Below, piece after piece: positions 43,561 to 52,054 of a stretch of 64,000 bases of DNA (the stretch's first letter is position 1; each line of letters starts with the position of its first letter). The notes below the pieces were generated by a model. The model did no database searches and was not told the origin of the DNA. It worked only from the letters and a program-made list of their open reading frames with translations. The translations under genes and the position numbers were made by a program. The DNA is from Epilithonimonas zeae (GTDB lineage: Bacteria > Bacteroidota > Bacteroidia > Flavobacteriales > Weeksellaceae). The stretch covers positions 372,001 through 436,000 of the forward strand of contig NZ_FSRK01000002.1 of the NCBI RefSeq assembly GCF_900141765.1, in the 5' to 3' direction.

Positions 43561-45558
43561 TTATTTTTTCAGAAGAAATTCCAACGGAATTGAAAACCGT
43601 TTGCTCCAGGAACTTTCGCTGTGGTCTGCCGATTCAAATTTTTTGGTTGCCGAGTTATTTTTGTCAAAGCCTTTCTCCTTCATTATCTGGTCAACTTTGT
43701 TCTGATGTTTTTCGTAATGGCTGTCCAATCCCTCGGTTCCAAAATCGAAATAGATTTTATGGGTTTTCGGATTCGGGAGTTTTTGTTGGAGATAATTTTC
43801 AAAAGCAGAAGGGATTTCGTCATTAGAAAGGTCTGTGATTCCAATCCAATGAGTCGAAAGACTAGCTGAACCACCAAAAATCTCTGGATATTCGCAAATC
43901 GCATACATCGATATCAGTCCGCCCATACTGGAACCGGCGATGTAGGTATTTTCCCGGTCTTTCAGAGTTGGATAATTTTTATCAATAAAAGGTTTTACTT
44001 CTTGTACAATGAATTTCAAATAGTTATCGGATTGAACTTTTCCCAGAAAGTATTTTTCAAGCGTCTGATTTTGCAATTCTTTAGATAAACTTTCAAACGG
44101 TTTTTGCGGAAAATACTCCGAATGCCGGGTTGCTCCGGTATTCCATAATCCGACAATGATGCAGTCTTTCAGTTTGATTTTTTTGCTCAGTTCTGTATAA
44201 CTTTCATCCACTTTCCATTCGGAATTATTCCAATTGATTGACCCGTCGAAAAGCATCTGTCCGTCGTGCATATAGAGAACAGCGTATTTTTTATTGGGAT
44301 TAAAATTCTCAGGCAACCAGATATCGACATTTCTCGGAGCAACATATTTCGAAGGAAAATTGTTGACTCTGATGATTTTGCCGGAACTCACAGCAGGAAT
44401 CGAAGTCTGAATGACATCTTTGTAGCGGTCTTTGATATCGACATATTTCTTGATGGCTGTTTTATATTCGTCAAGATTTTTTGGCTTTCTCCAATCCGGG
44501 TCCGGAAAATTGTTCTCAATGTAAGTCCAGTCTTTTCCTGTGAAAAAATCGTCATCATAAGTGCAACCTGTCAAATCTTTGAAAGGTTTGAGGAAAATAT
44601 AACCGTCAAAAAAATCCTCCATTTTGAAATCAGAATGACAAAAACTGAAAAAACTATTGTCTCGTAATTTCCCGACAGGCGTATTAATCAAATCAAAAGC
44701 AATCTGAGGATAATCAAGTTTCTGAAGCGCATTTTCCAATTCTCCATTCGCAGGCGAAACATAAGCCGGATTGTATTGCGTTTTGGAAAACATCGGCGTG
44801 TGAAACATAATATTGAAAATCTTTCCAGGCATTAGCTTGTAAAGACGATTTCCAACCATTCCTTCATCATAATCACAGAAATCATCGTTGTTCACTTTCA
44901 AAATTGGCATTCTGTACTTTGTGAAAACGTGAACGTGTCCCATATAAATCAAGGCTTTTTCATTTTTCTCAATGATTTCTTTTTTAATGATTTCCGTTCG
45001 GAACTGGTCAGGCGTTCCCAGATTAAAAACCGCTTTCATATTCTCGGGCGTTCTTGCGCCACCTTTCAAGTTTTCCCAACGGTATTGATAGCTCAAATTG
45101 ACGATTCGGAATTTTTTCGCATCAGCTTTTAAGGTTTTATTGAATTCCCAAACTGCCTTGTAGATGTCAAAATATTCTTTGTAAGCCCAACCCACATTGT
45201 AATAAAAGAACAAATCTTTTGCTTTTCGTTCATCAAATATTTCTGAATTCAGCAATTCGTCCAGTTCTTTTTGCTTTTCAAAAGACCCGAATTCCATACA
45301 GAGATTGTAAACGCCAGCTTGATATAATTCTGGAATAATGCTCTTAACAAAATCAAGGTTTTCCTTCACAGCGTGGTCTTCTCCCAACAAAACGAGAGGA
45401 TAATTTTTGAATTTCGGAACGAGATAATCTTTAGGACTTTTTGGATGTTGCTTCAGATATTCTACAGCTTCAAGCGTTGGTTTATTTTCCTGACCGAATC
45501 CTAAAACCGGAAAAAGAAATGCTAAAAATAAAAGTGAAAATTGAATAGGAAGTTTCAT
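43561..45558 (-). CDS. Two-domain protein: ChaN/EreA-like domain fused to Fes-type esterase
   Basis: 665 aa with a secretion signal (FSLLFLAFLFPVLGFG). The N-terminal half (about residues 40-300) resembles ChaN/erythromycin-esterase-like folds: LVLLGEDHAVKENLDFVKSI, VYNLCMEFGSFEKQ, ALIYMGHVHVFTKY. The C-terminal half (about 385-660) is a putative esterase of enterochelin-esterase/esterase D type: YAVLYMHDGQMLFDG, TYIAGSSMGGLISMYAI with the Ser nucleophile near residue 540, and a late His in SADHSESSWSKRF. The two-domain fusion is unusual. Neighbour of the GH13 amylase, maybe part of a starch-degradation locus. Confidence 0.82.
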   Translation of the reverse strand: MKLPIQFSLLFLAFLFPVLGFGQENKPTLEAVEYLKQHPKSPKDYLVPKFKNYPLVLLGEDHAVKENLDFVKSIIPELYQAGVYNLCMEFGSFEKQKELDELLNSEIFDERKAKDLFFYYNVGWAYKEYFDIYKAVWEFNKTLKADAKKFRIVNLSYQYRWENLKGGARTPENMKAVFNLGTPDQFRTEIIKKEIIEKNEKALIYMGHVHVFTKYRMPILKVNNDDFCDYDEGMVGNRLYKLMPGKIFNIMFHTPMFSKTQYNPAYVSPANGELENALQKLDYPQIAFDLINTPVGKLRDNSFFSFCHSDFKMEDFFDGYIFLKPFKDLTGCTYDDDFFTGKDWTYIENNFPDPDWRKPKNLDEYKTAIKKYVDIKDRYKDVIQTSIPAVSSGKIIRVNNFPSKYVAPRNVDIWLPENFNPNKKYAVLYMHDGQMLFDGSINWNNSEWKVDESYTELSKKIKLKDCIIVGLWNTGATRHSEYFPQKPFESLSKELQNQTLEKYFLGKVQSDNYLKFIVQEVKPFIDKNYPTLKDRENTYIAGSSMGGLISMYAICEYPEIFGGSASLSTHWIGITDLSNDEIPSAFENYLQQKLPNPKTHKIYFDFGTEGLDSHYEKHQNKVDQIMKEKGFDKNNSATKKFESADHSESSWSKRFSIPLEFLLKK

Positions 45559-45712
45559 TTTTTAGTTTGAATTTTGAACAAAAATATTTCTCCTTTCCTT
45601 TTACTACAAGGCTTTTGGACAAACGACAGGTTATTCTGTACAAAAAACAGACTTAGAAATTACTGAAGATTGTTTTAGGATAAATAATTACATTTGGAGA
45701 AGATTAAAAAGT

Positions 45713-46543
45713 ATGAACCAATCGTTTTCTGAACATTTCAAATCAAAATTTTGGCTGAAACACGTTTTATATTGGACGGCGTTTGTTCTGTTTTTTGGAT
45801 TTGTTTGGGGCGTTTCGGATGACAATTATTTACGGAATATTTTGATTCAGATATGTTGTCTTCCTTCGCGGATGTTGTTGGTTTACGTCACGCTTTTTTA
45901 TCTCTTTCCGAAGTTCTTCAATCAGAAAAAATATTTCAGTTTCTTTGTTTCGTATTGCGTTTTGGTTGCTTTGATAAGTGTGTTTGTCCAGCGTCCATTG
46001 TTTCTTTATTTTATTCAGCCGAACTTTCTTCCGGGTTTCAAGAATTCCGGTTTTTTTATCCTATCAGAAATAGTGAATACGGCTTTGGACATCAATATTG
46101 CTGCGATGATTCCGATAGCTTACACTTATCTGACAACCATTGAGAATCTCCAGAAAAATAATTCGGAGCTGAATGAAGAAAATAAATTATTAAAGGAAGA
46201 CTCTGTAATTCAGGATAATAATGATGAATCTTACATCAATCTGAAAATTGATAAAAGTGTGAGGAAAATTAAAATCAATGATATTGTTTTTGTGGAAAGT
46301 CTCCGGAATTACTGCAGAATCAAACTGAATGATTCGGAAATCACGGTTCTTAAAACATTGACATCAATTCAGGAATTATTGCCCGAATCAAAATTTGTCA
46401 GGATTCATCGTTCTTTTTTGATTAACAAAGACAATATTACCTCTGTTTCTCCCAGCAAGATTGAAATCAATCATATGACAATTCCTGTTGGGAGAAAGTA
46501 TAAAGATGAGGTTAAAAAGAAGATGTTATTGGTCGATTTTTAG
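45713..46543 (+). CDS. LytTR-family transcriptional regulator with membrane sensor domain
   Basis: 276 aa. Four N-terminal hydrophobic segments (about residues 15-140; ALYWTAFVLFFGFVWGV-type, SFFVSYCVLVALISVFV), a coiled coil near 145-165, then a C-terminal LytTR DNA-binding domain: INDIVFVESLRNYCRIKL, TVLKTLTSIQELLPESKFVR, IHRSFLINKDNITSV, ending in PVGRKYKDEVKKKML. It would bind DNA while membrane-attached; signal unknown. Divergent from the esterase-GH13 operon, so it may control it. Confidence 0.88.
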   Translation: MNQSFSEHFKSKFWLKHVLYWTAFVLFFGFVWGVSDDNYLRNILIQICCLPSRMLLVYVTLFYLFPKFFNQKKYFSFFVSYCVLVALISVFVQRPLFLYFIQPNFLPGFKNSGFFILSEIVNTALDINIAAMIPIAYTYLTTIENLQKNNSELNEENKLLKEDSVIQDNNDESYINLKIDKSVRKIKINDIVFVESLRNYCRIKLNDSEITVLKTLTSIQELLPESKFVRIHRSFLINKDNITSVSPSKIEINHMTIPVGRKYKDEVKKKMLLVDF

Positions 46544-48562
46544 CAAGAATGCATATTCCAAAGCGATTTCCTTCAAACTTTCGAAACGTCCGCTTGCACC
46601 GCCGTGTCCAGAACTCATATCGGTTTTGAAAATCAGAATATTGTCATCCGTTTTCAATTCTCTTAATTTCGCTGTCCATTTTGCTGGTTCCCAATATTGA
46701 ACCTGAGAATCGTGGAATCCTGTGGTAATTAAGATATTAGGGTAATTTTTAGCTTCGATATTATCGTAAGGCGAATAGGATTTCATATAATCATAATATT
46801 CCTTTTCATTCGGATTTCCCCATTCGTCGTATTCTCCTGTGGTCAAAGGAATTGTATCGTCCAACATCGTCGAAACCACGTCCACGAAAGGAACCTGCGC
46901 CACAATCCCGTTAAAAAGTTCCGGATTGTAATTCATCACTGCGCCAACCAAAAGTCCTCCGGCACTTCCGCCCATTGCATAAAGGTGTTTTGGCGATGTA
47001 TAATTCTCTGATATTAAATATTTTGCAGCATCGATGAAATCAAAAAATGTATTTTTCTTCTGAAGCATTTTTCCGTCCTCGTACCATTCGCGACCAAGAT
47101 ATTCGCCGCCTCTGATGTGTGCGATTGCATAAATAAAACCTCTGTCCAAAAGAGATAATCTCACGCTGGAAAAACTTGCATCAACGGTGTGTCCATAGCT
47201 CCCGTATCCATAGAGTAGAAGTGGTGTGTTTGCTGACTTTGATGTGTCTTTGTGATAAACCAAAGAAATGGCGACTTCTTTTCCATCTCTTGCAGTTGCC
47301 CAGATTCTTTCTGAGATATAATTTCCTGCGAAGAATTTACCACCCAAAACTTCCTGTTCTTTAAGAAGTACGGTGGTTTTGTCTTTCATATTATATTCGA
47401 AAGTAGAGGCTGGTTTGGTTAATGATGTATAACCGAAACGCAAAATATCAGTATCAAACTCCAGATTGATGCCAATGTAAGCTGTATAGGTCGGGTCGGA
47501 GAAGGGTAAATAATAGGAGTTATTGTTTTGATTATCAATAATGTTAATTTGTAAAAGACCTTTTTCGCGTTCTTCGATTACAAAATAGTTTTTGAAAATC
47601 TCAAAACCTTCCAGCAAAACATTTTCTCTGTGCTGAATAAAATCCTGCCAGTGTTCCATTGACGGCTTATCAACTTTAGTTTTTACTATTTTGAAGTTGG
47701 TAGATTCATCTGCGTTGGTAATGATATAAAAATCATCTTCGTAATGCTCCACCGAATATTCCAAATCCTCTGTTCTTGGTTGGACAATTGTCCAGTCTGC
47801 AAAAACATTATTGGCCGGAATAAATCTCATTTCATCTTCATTAGTGGATGAAGCAGCGATGAAAATGTATTCTAAAGATTTGGTTTTAAAGACGCTAACA
47901 TCAAAAGTCTCATCTTCCTCATGGAAAATCAAAACGTCTTCAGAAGAATCTGTTCCTAATTTGTGACGGTAGATTTGAAATGCTCTGAGACTTTCATCCT
48001 TTCTGATGTAGAAAACGTGTTCGTTATCATTGGCCCAAACCGCTTTTCCGGTTGCATTTTCGATAACATCAGGATAAAGTTCTCCGGTTTTAAGATTCTT
48101 AAAATAAATCTTGTAAATTCTTCTCCCAACATTATCGGTAGAGTAGGCCATAATATCGTTGTTCACGCTAATAGACATACTTCCAGTTTCGAAAAAAGCT
48201 TCGCCTTCTGCCAGAATATTGACATTCAGTAAAATCTCTTCTTCATTATCCAAAGATTGAAATTTTCTGGAGAAAATCGGATACTCTTTTCCAGCTTCAT
48301 AACGTACGATGTACCAATAACCGTTGAAGAAATAAGGCAAAGACTCGTCGTCTTTTTTGTATCGGGATTTCATTTCCTCATACAAATCGTTCTGAAGGTC
48401 TTCTGTATCCTTCATCACAAAATCTGTGTAAGCATTTTCATCCTCCAGATATTGGATGACTTCCGGATTTTCACGTTCATTCATCCAGAAATATGGGTCA
48501 TTTCTTTTATCGTTATGGATTTCTAGAAGTTTATCTATTTTTTTAGCTTTTGGAGCGTTCAT
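46526..48562 (-). CDS. Oligopeptidase B-like S9 peptidase
   Basis: 678 aa. Prolyl-oligopeptidase-family serine peptidase that cleaves after basic residues in peptides. N-terminal beta-propeller with NDPYFWMNERENPEV, FNGYWYIVRYEAGKEYP. Catalytic Ser in LYAMGGSAGGLLVGAVMN at about residue 535; Asp in ILITTGFHDSQVQYWEP; His in SGHGGASGRFE near the C-terminus. ATG 48562 (MNAPKAKKIDKLLEIH) is preferred to the upstream frame start at 48589. No signal, cytoplasmic. The 3' end overlaps the LytTR gene by 18 bp on the opposite strand. Confidence 0.93.
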   Translation of the reverse strand: MNAPKAKKIDKLLEIHNDKRNDPYFWMNERENPEVIQYLEDENAYTDFVMKDTEDLQNDLYEEMKSRYKKDDESLPYFFNGYWYIVRYEAGKEYPIFSRKFQSLDNEEEILLNVNILAEGEAFFETGSMSISVNNDIMAYSTDNVGRRIYKIYFKNLKTGELYPDVIENATGKAVWANDNEHVFYIRKDESLRAFQIYRHKLGTDSSEDVLIFHEEDETFDVSVFKTKSLEYIFIAASSTNEDEMRFIPANNVFADWTIVQPRTEDLEYSVEHYEDDFYIITNADESTNFKIVKTKVDKPSMEHWQDFIQHRENVLLEGFEIFKNYFVIEEREKGLLQINIIDNQNNNSYYLPFSDPTYTAYIGINLEFDTDILRFGYTSLTKPASTFEYNMKDKTTVLLKEQEVLGGKFFAGNYISERIWATARDGKEVAISLVYHKDTSKSANTPLLLYGYGSYGHTVDASFSSVRLSLLDRGFIYAIAHIRGGEYLGREWYEDGKMLQKKNTFFDFIDAAKYLISENYTSPKHLYAMGGSAGGLLVGAVMNYNPELFNGIVAQVPFVDVVSTMLDDTIPLTTGEYDEWGNPNEKEYYDYMKSYSPYDNIEAKNYPNILITTGFHDSQVQYWEPAKWTAKLRELKTDDNILIFKTDMSSGHGGASGRFESLKEIALEYAFLLKIDQ

Positions 48563-48584
48563 TTTGAAATTGATATTTATTAAA

Positions 48585-48668
48585 ACCACATAGGCACATA
48601 GAATTAAAATATTTTGATTTGAACTTTAGAATTATATTTAAGTTTCAGAAACTATGTGTTTATGTGGT
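48585..48668. repeat. 84-bp palindromic element with terminal inverted repeats
   Basis: ACCACATAGGCACATAG 48585-48601 and CTATGTGTTTATGTGGT 48652-48668 match in 15 of 17 positions as inverted repeats. The AT-rich interior has no gene. It looks like a small MITE-like or REP-like element. In the 200-bp gap it is joined by the hemD terminator below. Confidence 0.6.
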
Positions 48669-48719
48669 AAAAAGTTTTCTGAAGTGATTTTTTCAGATTT
48701 TAACAAATTTAAACAAAAA

Positions 48720-48743
48720 ACCATCCCAAAAATTAGGGACGGT
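48720..48743 (-). terminator. Terminator after hemD (minus strand)
   Basis: ACCATCCC 48720-48727 pairs with GGGACGGT 48736-48743, one mismatch, followed on the minus strand by TTTTTTGTTT. Confidence 0.7.
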
Positions 48744-48764
48744 CTTGATTTATGTGGTCAATAA

Positions 48765-49505
48765 TTATTTATTGATGCTTTTGATGTATTTTTCTATGGC
48801 CATTGTCATAGATGGATTTTCTTTGGTTGGAGCCATTATATTAACTGTCAATCCTGCTTCTTCTGCAGCGGCTTGGGTAGTAGTTCCAAAAACAGCAATT
48901 TTTGTATCTTCTTGTTTGAAATCTGGGAAATTAATTCCTAAAGATTTGATTCCCTGATGACTGAAAAACACCAACATATCGTAATCTTTGATGTTGATAT
49001 CTGTCAAATCACTCGGAACAGTTTTATACATTATTGCTCTTGTCCAGTCTAGGTTAGCAGCATCTAAAACCTTAGGAATCTCAGGTGTTAAGACATCAGA
49101 AGAAGGTAAAAGATATTTCTCAGACGGATGCTTTTTGAACAAAGCTGCTAAATCTGAAAAGTTCTTCTCACCAAAGCTGATTTTTCTTTTTCTATAAACA
49201 ATGTGTTTCTGCAAATAGTTGGCAATTGCTTCTGACTGGCAGATGTAACGCATAGAATCCGGAACGCTGAATCTCATTTCCTCAGCAAGACGAAAATAAT
49301 GGTCAATCGCATTCTTACTCGTGAAAATAACGCCTGTATATTGCGTCAGGTCTATTTTCTGAGTTCTGAGTTCTTTCGCATCCACTCCTTCTACGTGTAT
49401 AAAAGGACGAAAATCGATTTTGATTTTCTCTTTTTTCGCTATTTCCAAATAAGGTGAAGATTCATTCGGAGCGGGCTGTGACACTAAAATAGATTTGATT
49501 TTCAT
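48765..49505 (-). CDS. hemD: Uroporphyrinogen-III synthase
   Basis: 246 aa. Two-domain HemD fold with weak sequence conservation as usual: VSQPAPNESSPYLEIAKKEK at the N-terminus, VIFTSKNAIDHYF (typical T-S-xN-A), YICQSEAIANYL, YLLPSSDVLTPEIP, MLVFFSHQGIKSL and AVFGTTTQAAAEEAGL. It closes the tetrapyrrole ring of hydroxymethylbilane with D-ring inversion, for heme synthesis. Paired with DUF4271, as is common in Flavobacteria. Confidence 0.9.
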   Translation of the reverse strand: MKIKSILVSQPAPNESSPYLEIAKKEKIKIDFRPFIHVEGVDAKELRTQKIDLTQYTGVIFTSKNAIDHYFRLAEEMRFSVPDSMRYICQSEAIANYLQKHIVYRKRKISFGEKNFSDLAALFKKHPSEKYLLPSSDVLTPEIPKVLDAANLDWTRAIMYKTVPSDLTDINIKDYDMLVFFSHQGIKSLGINFPDFKQEDTKIAVFGTTTQAAAEEAGLTVNIMAPTKENPSMTMAIEKYIKSINK

Positions 49506-49526
49506 CTTAAAATGTGTATGTTACAT

Positions 49527-50186
49527 TCAATAAAATAAGAACTTCCAAAGTACCAATACCGGTACTATTTGAAGCGTGCAAATATACAAAAATTTATAAT
49601 ACCAGTTTTCCGGCAAAATGGATTGTTTGTGGAATAAGTATATTAAGTTTTTCAAAATAAAAGAAAAAATAACCAGACCAATGATGAAATAAAAATACTT
49701 CACCAAGTCAACCGGAAAGTAATAAAGCGCAAATGATGCCACAATGAAAGCGATTGACTCCAAAAAGTAAAATTTACTCGAAACCAATGTCAGGCCTTTC
49801 AGATTTTTACCGCTTCCAACGCTGGAGTAGAAAAAGAAAGTCAGAATGTTTCTAACAATGTCAAAACTTAACAAAGTCAAAAAAGTAAACCCGAATTTAT
49901 TAATTTCAAAACCAAACAAGTGAAAGTCGGATAAAAACTTTGGAACAATCGGAACAAACTGTGATAATAAAAGCGCTGTCATCACACATTTTACGATAGA
50001 AATGATAACCCAGGATGGTGTGAGGTTGTTAGAATCTTCAATTTTTTGAAGTAAAAAATCCTTGATGTTGGCCTCTCTCTGGAAAACAGACAAAAGGATA
50101 ATGTATATAAAGATACTCCCAAGAATACAATATATCACCCAATCGTTATGTTCCGCGATTCTAATCAACTTCAAAAATTTTTGCAA
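49527..50186 (-). CDS. DUF4271 family membrane protein
   Basis: 219 aa with six to seven hydrophobic segments (WVIYCILGSIFIYIILL; SWVIISIVKCVMTALLLS; FTFLTLLSFDIVRNILTFFF; ALYYFPVDLVKYFYFIIGLVI; FLYICTLQIVPVLVLWKF). It follows the Flavobacteria pattern of a DUF4271 protein upstream of hemD. The start is TTG 50186; no ATG precedes it nearby. Function unknown. The gap to hemD is 21 bp, so an operon is likely. Confidence 0.8.
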   Translation of the reverse strand: MQKFLKLIRIAEHNDWVIYCILGSIFIYIILLSVFQREANIKDFLLQKIEDSNNLTPSWVIISIVKCVMTALLLSQFVPIVPKFLSDFHLFGFEINKFGFTFLTLLSFDIVRNILTFFFYSSVGSGKNLKGLTLVSSKFYFLESIAFIVASFALYYFPVDLVKYFYFIIGLVIFSFILKNLIYLFHKQSILPENWYYKFLYICTLQIVPVLVLWKFLFY

Positions 50187-50263
50187 AAATAGGAATTAGA
50201 TGTGAGCTATTCGATATTTCATATCAATTAAATGGTAAATTATCTGTTGGCTTTTGTTAATAA

Positions 50264-50962
50264 TTATATCCAAAAATATATTTTCAGAATAGCAGATAAA
50301 ATTGTGATACTTCTGCTAAAACCAATGGTTCTTCTGTTCAGTCGTTTCAAATGGTTTCTCAACGTGAGATCTATTCTTTCAATGCCATTCGTTCCATATC
50401 TTTTGGTGTTATGAATCGATTTCGGAATCAGATATTAATAGTTCTTCAGTTGGTCTGTGAATATTGTTGCTGCTCTGGCATTCAATAAGGTTTTCACAAC
50501 AGCGTTGAGAGTTTGATTATTTCTTTTTCCAATATAGAATGCTGCGGTTTCTCTCGTCACCTTATCAATTGCATAAACCAGCCACATCGGGTTGCTCTTT
50601 TTCATGATAAAAAACCGTATCTCATCACGTTCATAAGTCTTTCCGAATGATAGTACAGGAGGTATAATATTTTCTGCTATGTTCTTAATTCTTCTGAGCA
50701 ATGTCATAATAGAGATTTTTAAAACCCTTACCACAGAACGGATACCAAGACCTTCTTTGGTTAATTGGATAATTGATGGATTGATATTAGAGTGATAAGC
50801 TTTATAAGTATAATAATCCAAAAATCTCTTGTGACATTCTTTACAAATATATTGTTGCTTTCTGGTTTTTGTAGTTCCATTTCTAATGATTCTGCCTGAG
50901 TAGCAAAATGGACAAATTCTTGTATCACTAACTTTAGTACATCTATGATGATTCTCAATCAT
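50264..50962 (-). pseudogene. IS1-family transposase interrupted by in-frame TAA
   Basis: The frame reads MIENHHRCTKVSDTRICPFC with a zinc-ribbon-like start (CPFC...CKEC), then the catalytic domain MWLVYAIDKVTRETAAFYIG and IFTDQLKNY. It stops at TAA 50435-50437 (codon 176). The reading continues in the same frame through YLIPKSIHNTKRYGTN, LTLRNHLKRLNRRTI and ILSAILKIYFW to a natural TAA at 50264. This gives about 232 codons in all, normal for IS1-type transposases. A single base change explains the stop. The upstream TTG at 50968 is also in frame. Confidence 0.82.
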
Positions 50963-50988
50963 TTGCAATCTGTTTTTTCTCCAAAAAT

Positions 50989-51018
50989 AAACGAGAGCAA
51001 GCTTACCTACTCTCGTTT
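50989..51018. terminator. Hairpin inside the IS-like element, upstream of the transposase
   Basis: AAACGAGAG 50989-50997 and CTCTCGTTT 51010-51018 make a 9-bp perfect stem with T-rich tails on both sides. It could stop transcripts from the RiPP operon from entering the IS. The 261-bp gap 50969-51229 holds otherwise only the IS end and AT-rich DNA. Confidence 0.55.
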
Positions 51019-51229
51019 TTAAAATTTTTAATTATTATTTTAATTGGTTTCCAATAACTTAATATTTAAAATCATTACCATCACTAACTTTCGAACATTA
51101 CCGGTTTCAGATCGACTCTAAAAAAATTATAAAATTGGTTAATAAAATATCAAAAGGTATTTTATAGCTGTCCGATTTATATTTTAGTCATAAGCTTCTC
51201 GTTTCTTTGATAAACAATTTTTTCAACAT

Positions 51230-52054
51230 CTATAATTGTACTTTGCTAGAAGTCCTATTTTTATAGTGCCGCAATAAATAGTCGTAAACAATCATTTCAA
51301 ACAATCGCTGATTTGAAACAAATGTTCTGTTGATATGCATATGGAAAATGCTTTGGAAAAATCCCGATAATGGATTTTGACTGCTTTGAATGACACTTTT
51401 AATAGCATTATTGCTCTCACTAATATTTGAAATAATTAGATTCCTAATATCAACGAATTCATTAGAATTTACGAAATCTAAATATTGGGGTTTAAATAAT
51501 CTGAATTTTTGATCTAATTGTCGGTTGAGGTTTTTATCAGCATTAAACTCATTCTTAAAGGCGGTATTGTAATCGCTGATCCATTCTAATTTTTCCTCAT
51601 TCGATAGTTTTATTTCTGAAAGAAGCATGTCAATGTAAAACATTGAAACCATAAGCTTTTCTTCATCATCATAATCCAAAAAATTTAAAATCAATTCACT
51701 GCTTTTAAAGAATAAATGTTCAGCATATTCAATTGTACTTTCTCCATACCTTTCGATTTCCCGAACATAAGAATCTATTACGAAATTTGATATTTCTCCT
51801 GAAGCAATGAAATCTTTAATTACGCTATTTATATTCTCTAAAGCGTTTCGGTATGTAAGTTTTAAACGCAGTCTTAGATGGGGTATAGGATCAGTATAAC
51901 GGATAAAGAACCATTGATTTATATACTTTTTTTCCTTAAAATATTTCAATAACGGAATAATCGCTTCTTGTAGAATGCCATCAGAAGTCTTTACACCAGT
52001 ATATATTTTTAGATAAAGCCATTCACTTCCTGGGAGAAATTTTCTAATTGTCAT
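51230..52054 (-). CDS. Thiopeptide-type / lantibiotic dehydratase elimination-domain protein (LanB-C like)
   Basis: 274 aa, the stand-alone form of the C-terminal LanB domain (SpaB_C). It begins MTIRKFLPGSEWLYLKIYTG, and has the conserved WFFIRYTDPIPHLRLRLK and the ERYGESTIEYAEHLFF region near residue 108. In class I lanthipeptide and thiopeptide pathways this domain removes glutamate from glutamylated Ser/Thr to give dehydroamino acids. Its ATG overlaps the stop of the glutamylation gene by one base (TAATG on the minus strand), so the two parts are translated together. Confidence 0.9.
   Translation of the reverse strand: MTIRKFLPGSEWLYLKIYTGVKTSDGILQEAIIPLLKYFKEKKYINQWFFIRYTDPIPHLRLRLKLTYRNALENINSVIKDFIASGEISNFVIDSYVREIERYGESTIEYAEHLFFKSSELILNFLDYDDEEKLMVSMFYIDMLLSEIKLSNEEKLEWISDYNTAFKNEFNADKNLNRQLDQKFRLFKPQYLDFVNSNEFVDIRNLIISNISESNNAIKSVIQSSQNPLSGFFQSIFHMHINRTFVSNQRLFEMIVYDYLLRHYKNRTSSKVQL

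Larger units (their letters stand above)
50234..51102 (-). mobile_element. IS1-family-like element, decayed (ends approximate)
   Basis: The right end is a candidate terminal repeat GGTAATGTTCGAAAGTTAGT on the minus strand (51102 down to 51083), which fits IS1-type ends. The left end is uncertain; GGTAAATTATCTGTTGGC at 50234 is a degenerate match. No clear target duplication flanks these points. The element contains the broken transposase and a hairpin. It sits between DUF4271 and the RiPP operon. Confidence 0.45.

Noticed and set aside
43542-43826. 94-aa plus-strand open frame near the esterase end
   Set aside because: Antisense to the esterase gene, no recognisable domain; the minus-strand gene is clearly real.
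50232-50414. 60-aa open frame on the plus strand
   Set aside because: It is the reverse reading of the IS1 transposase tail after the in-frame stop; no start signal and no recognisable protein.
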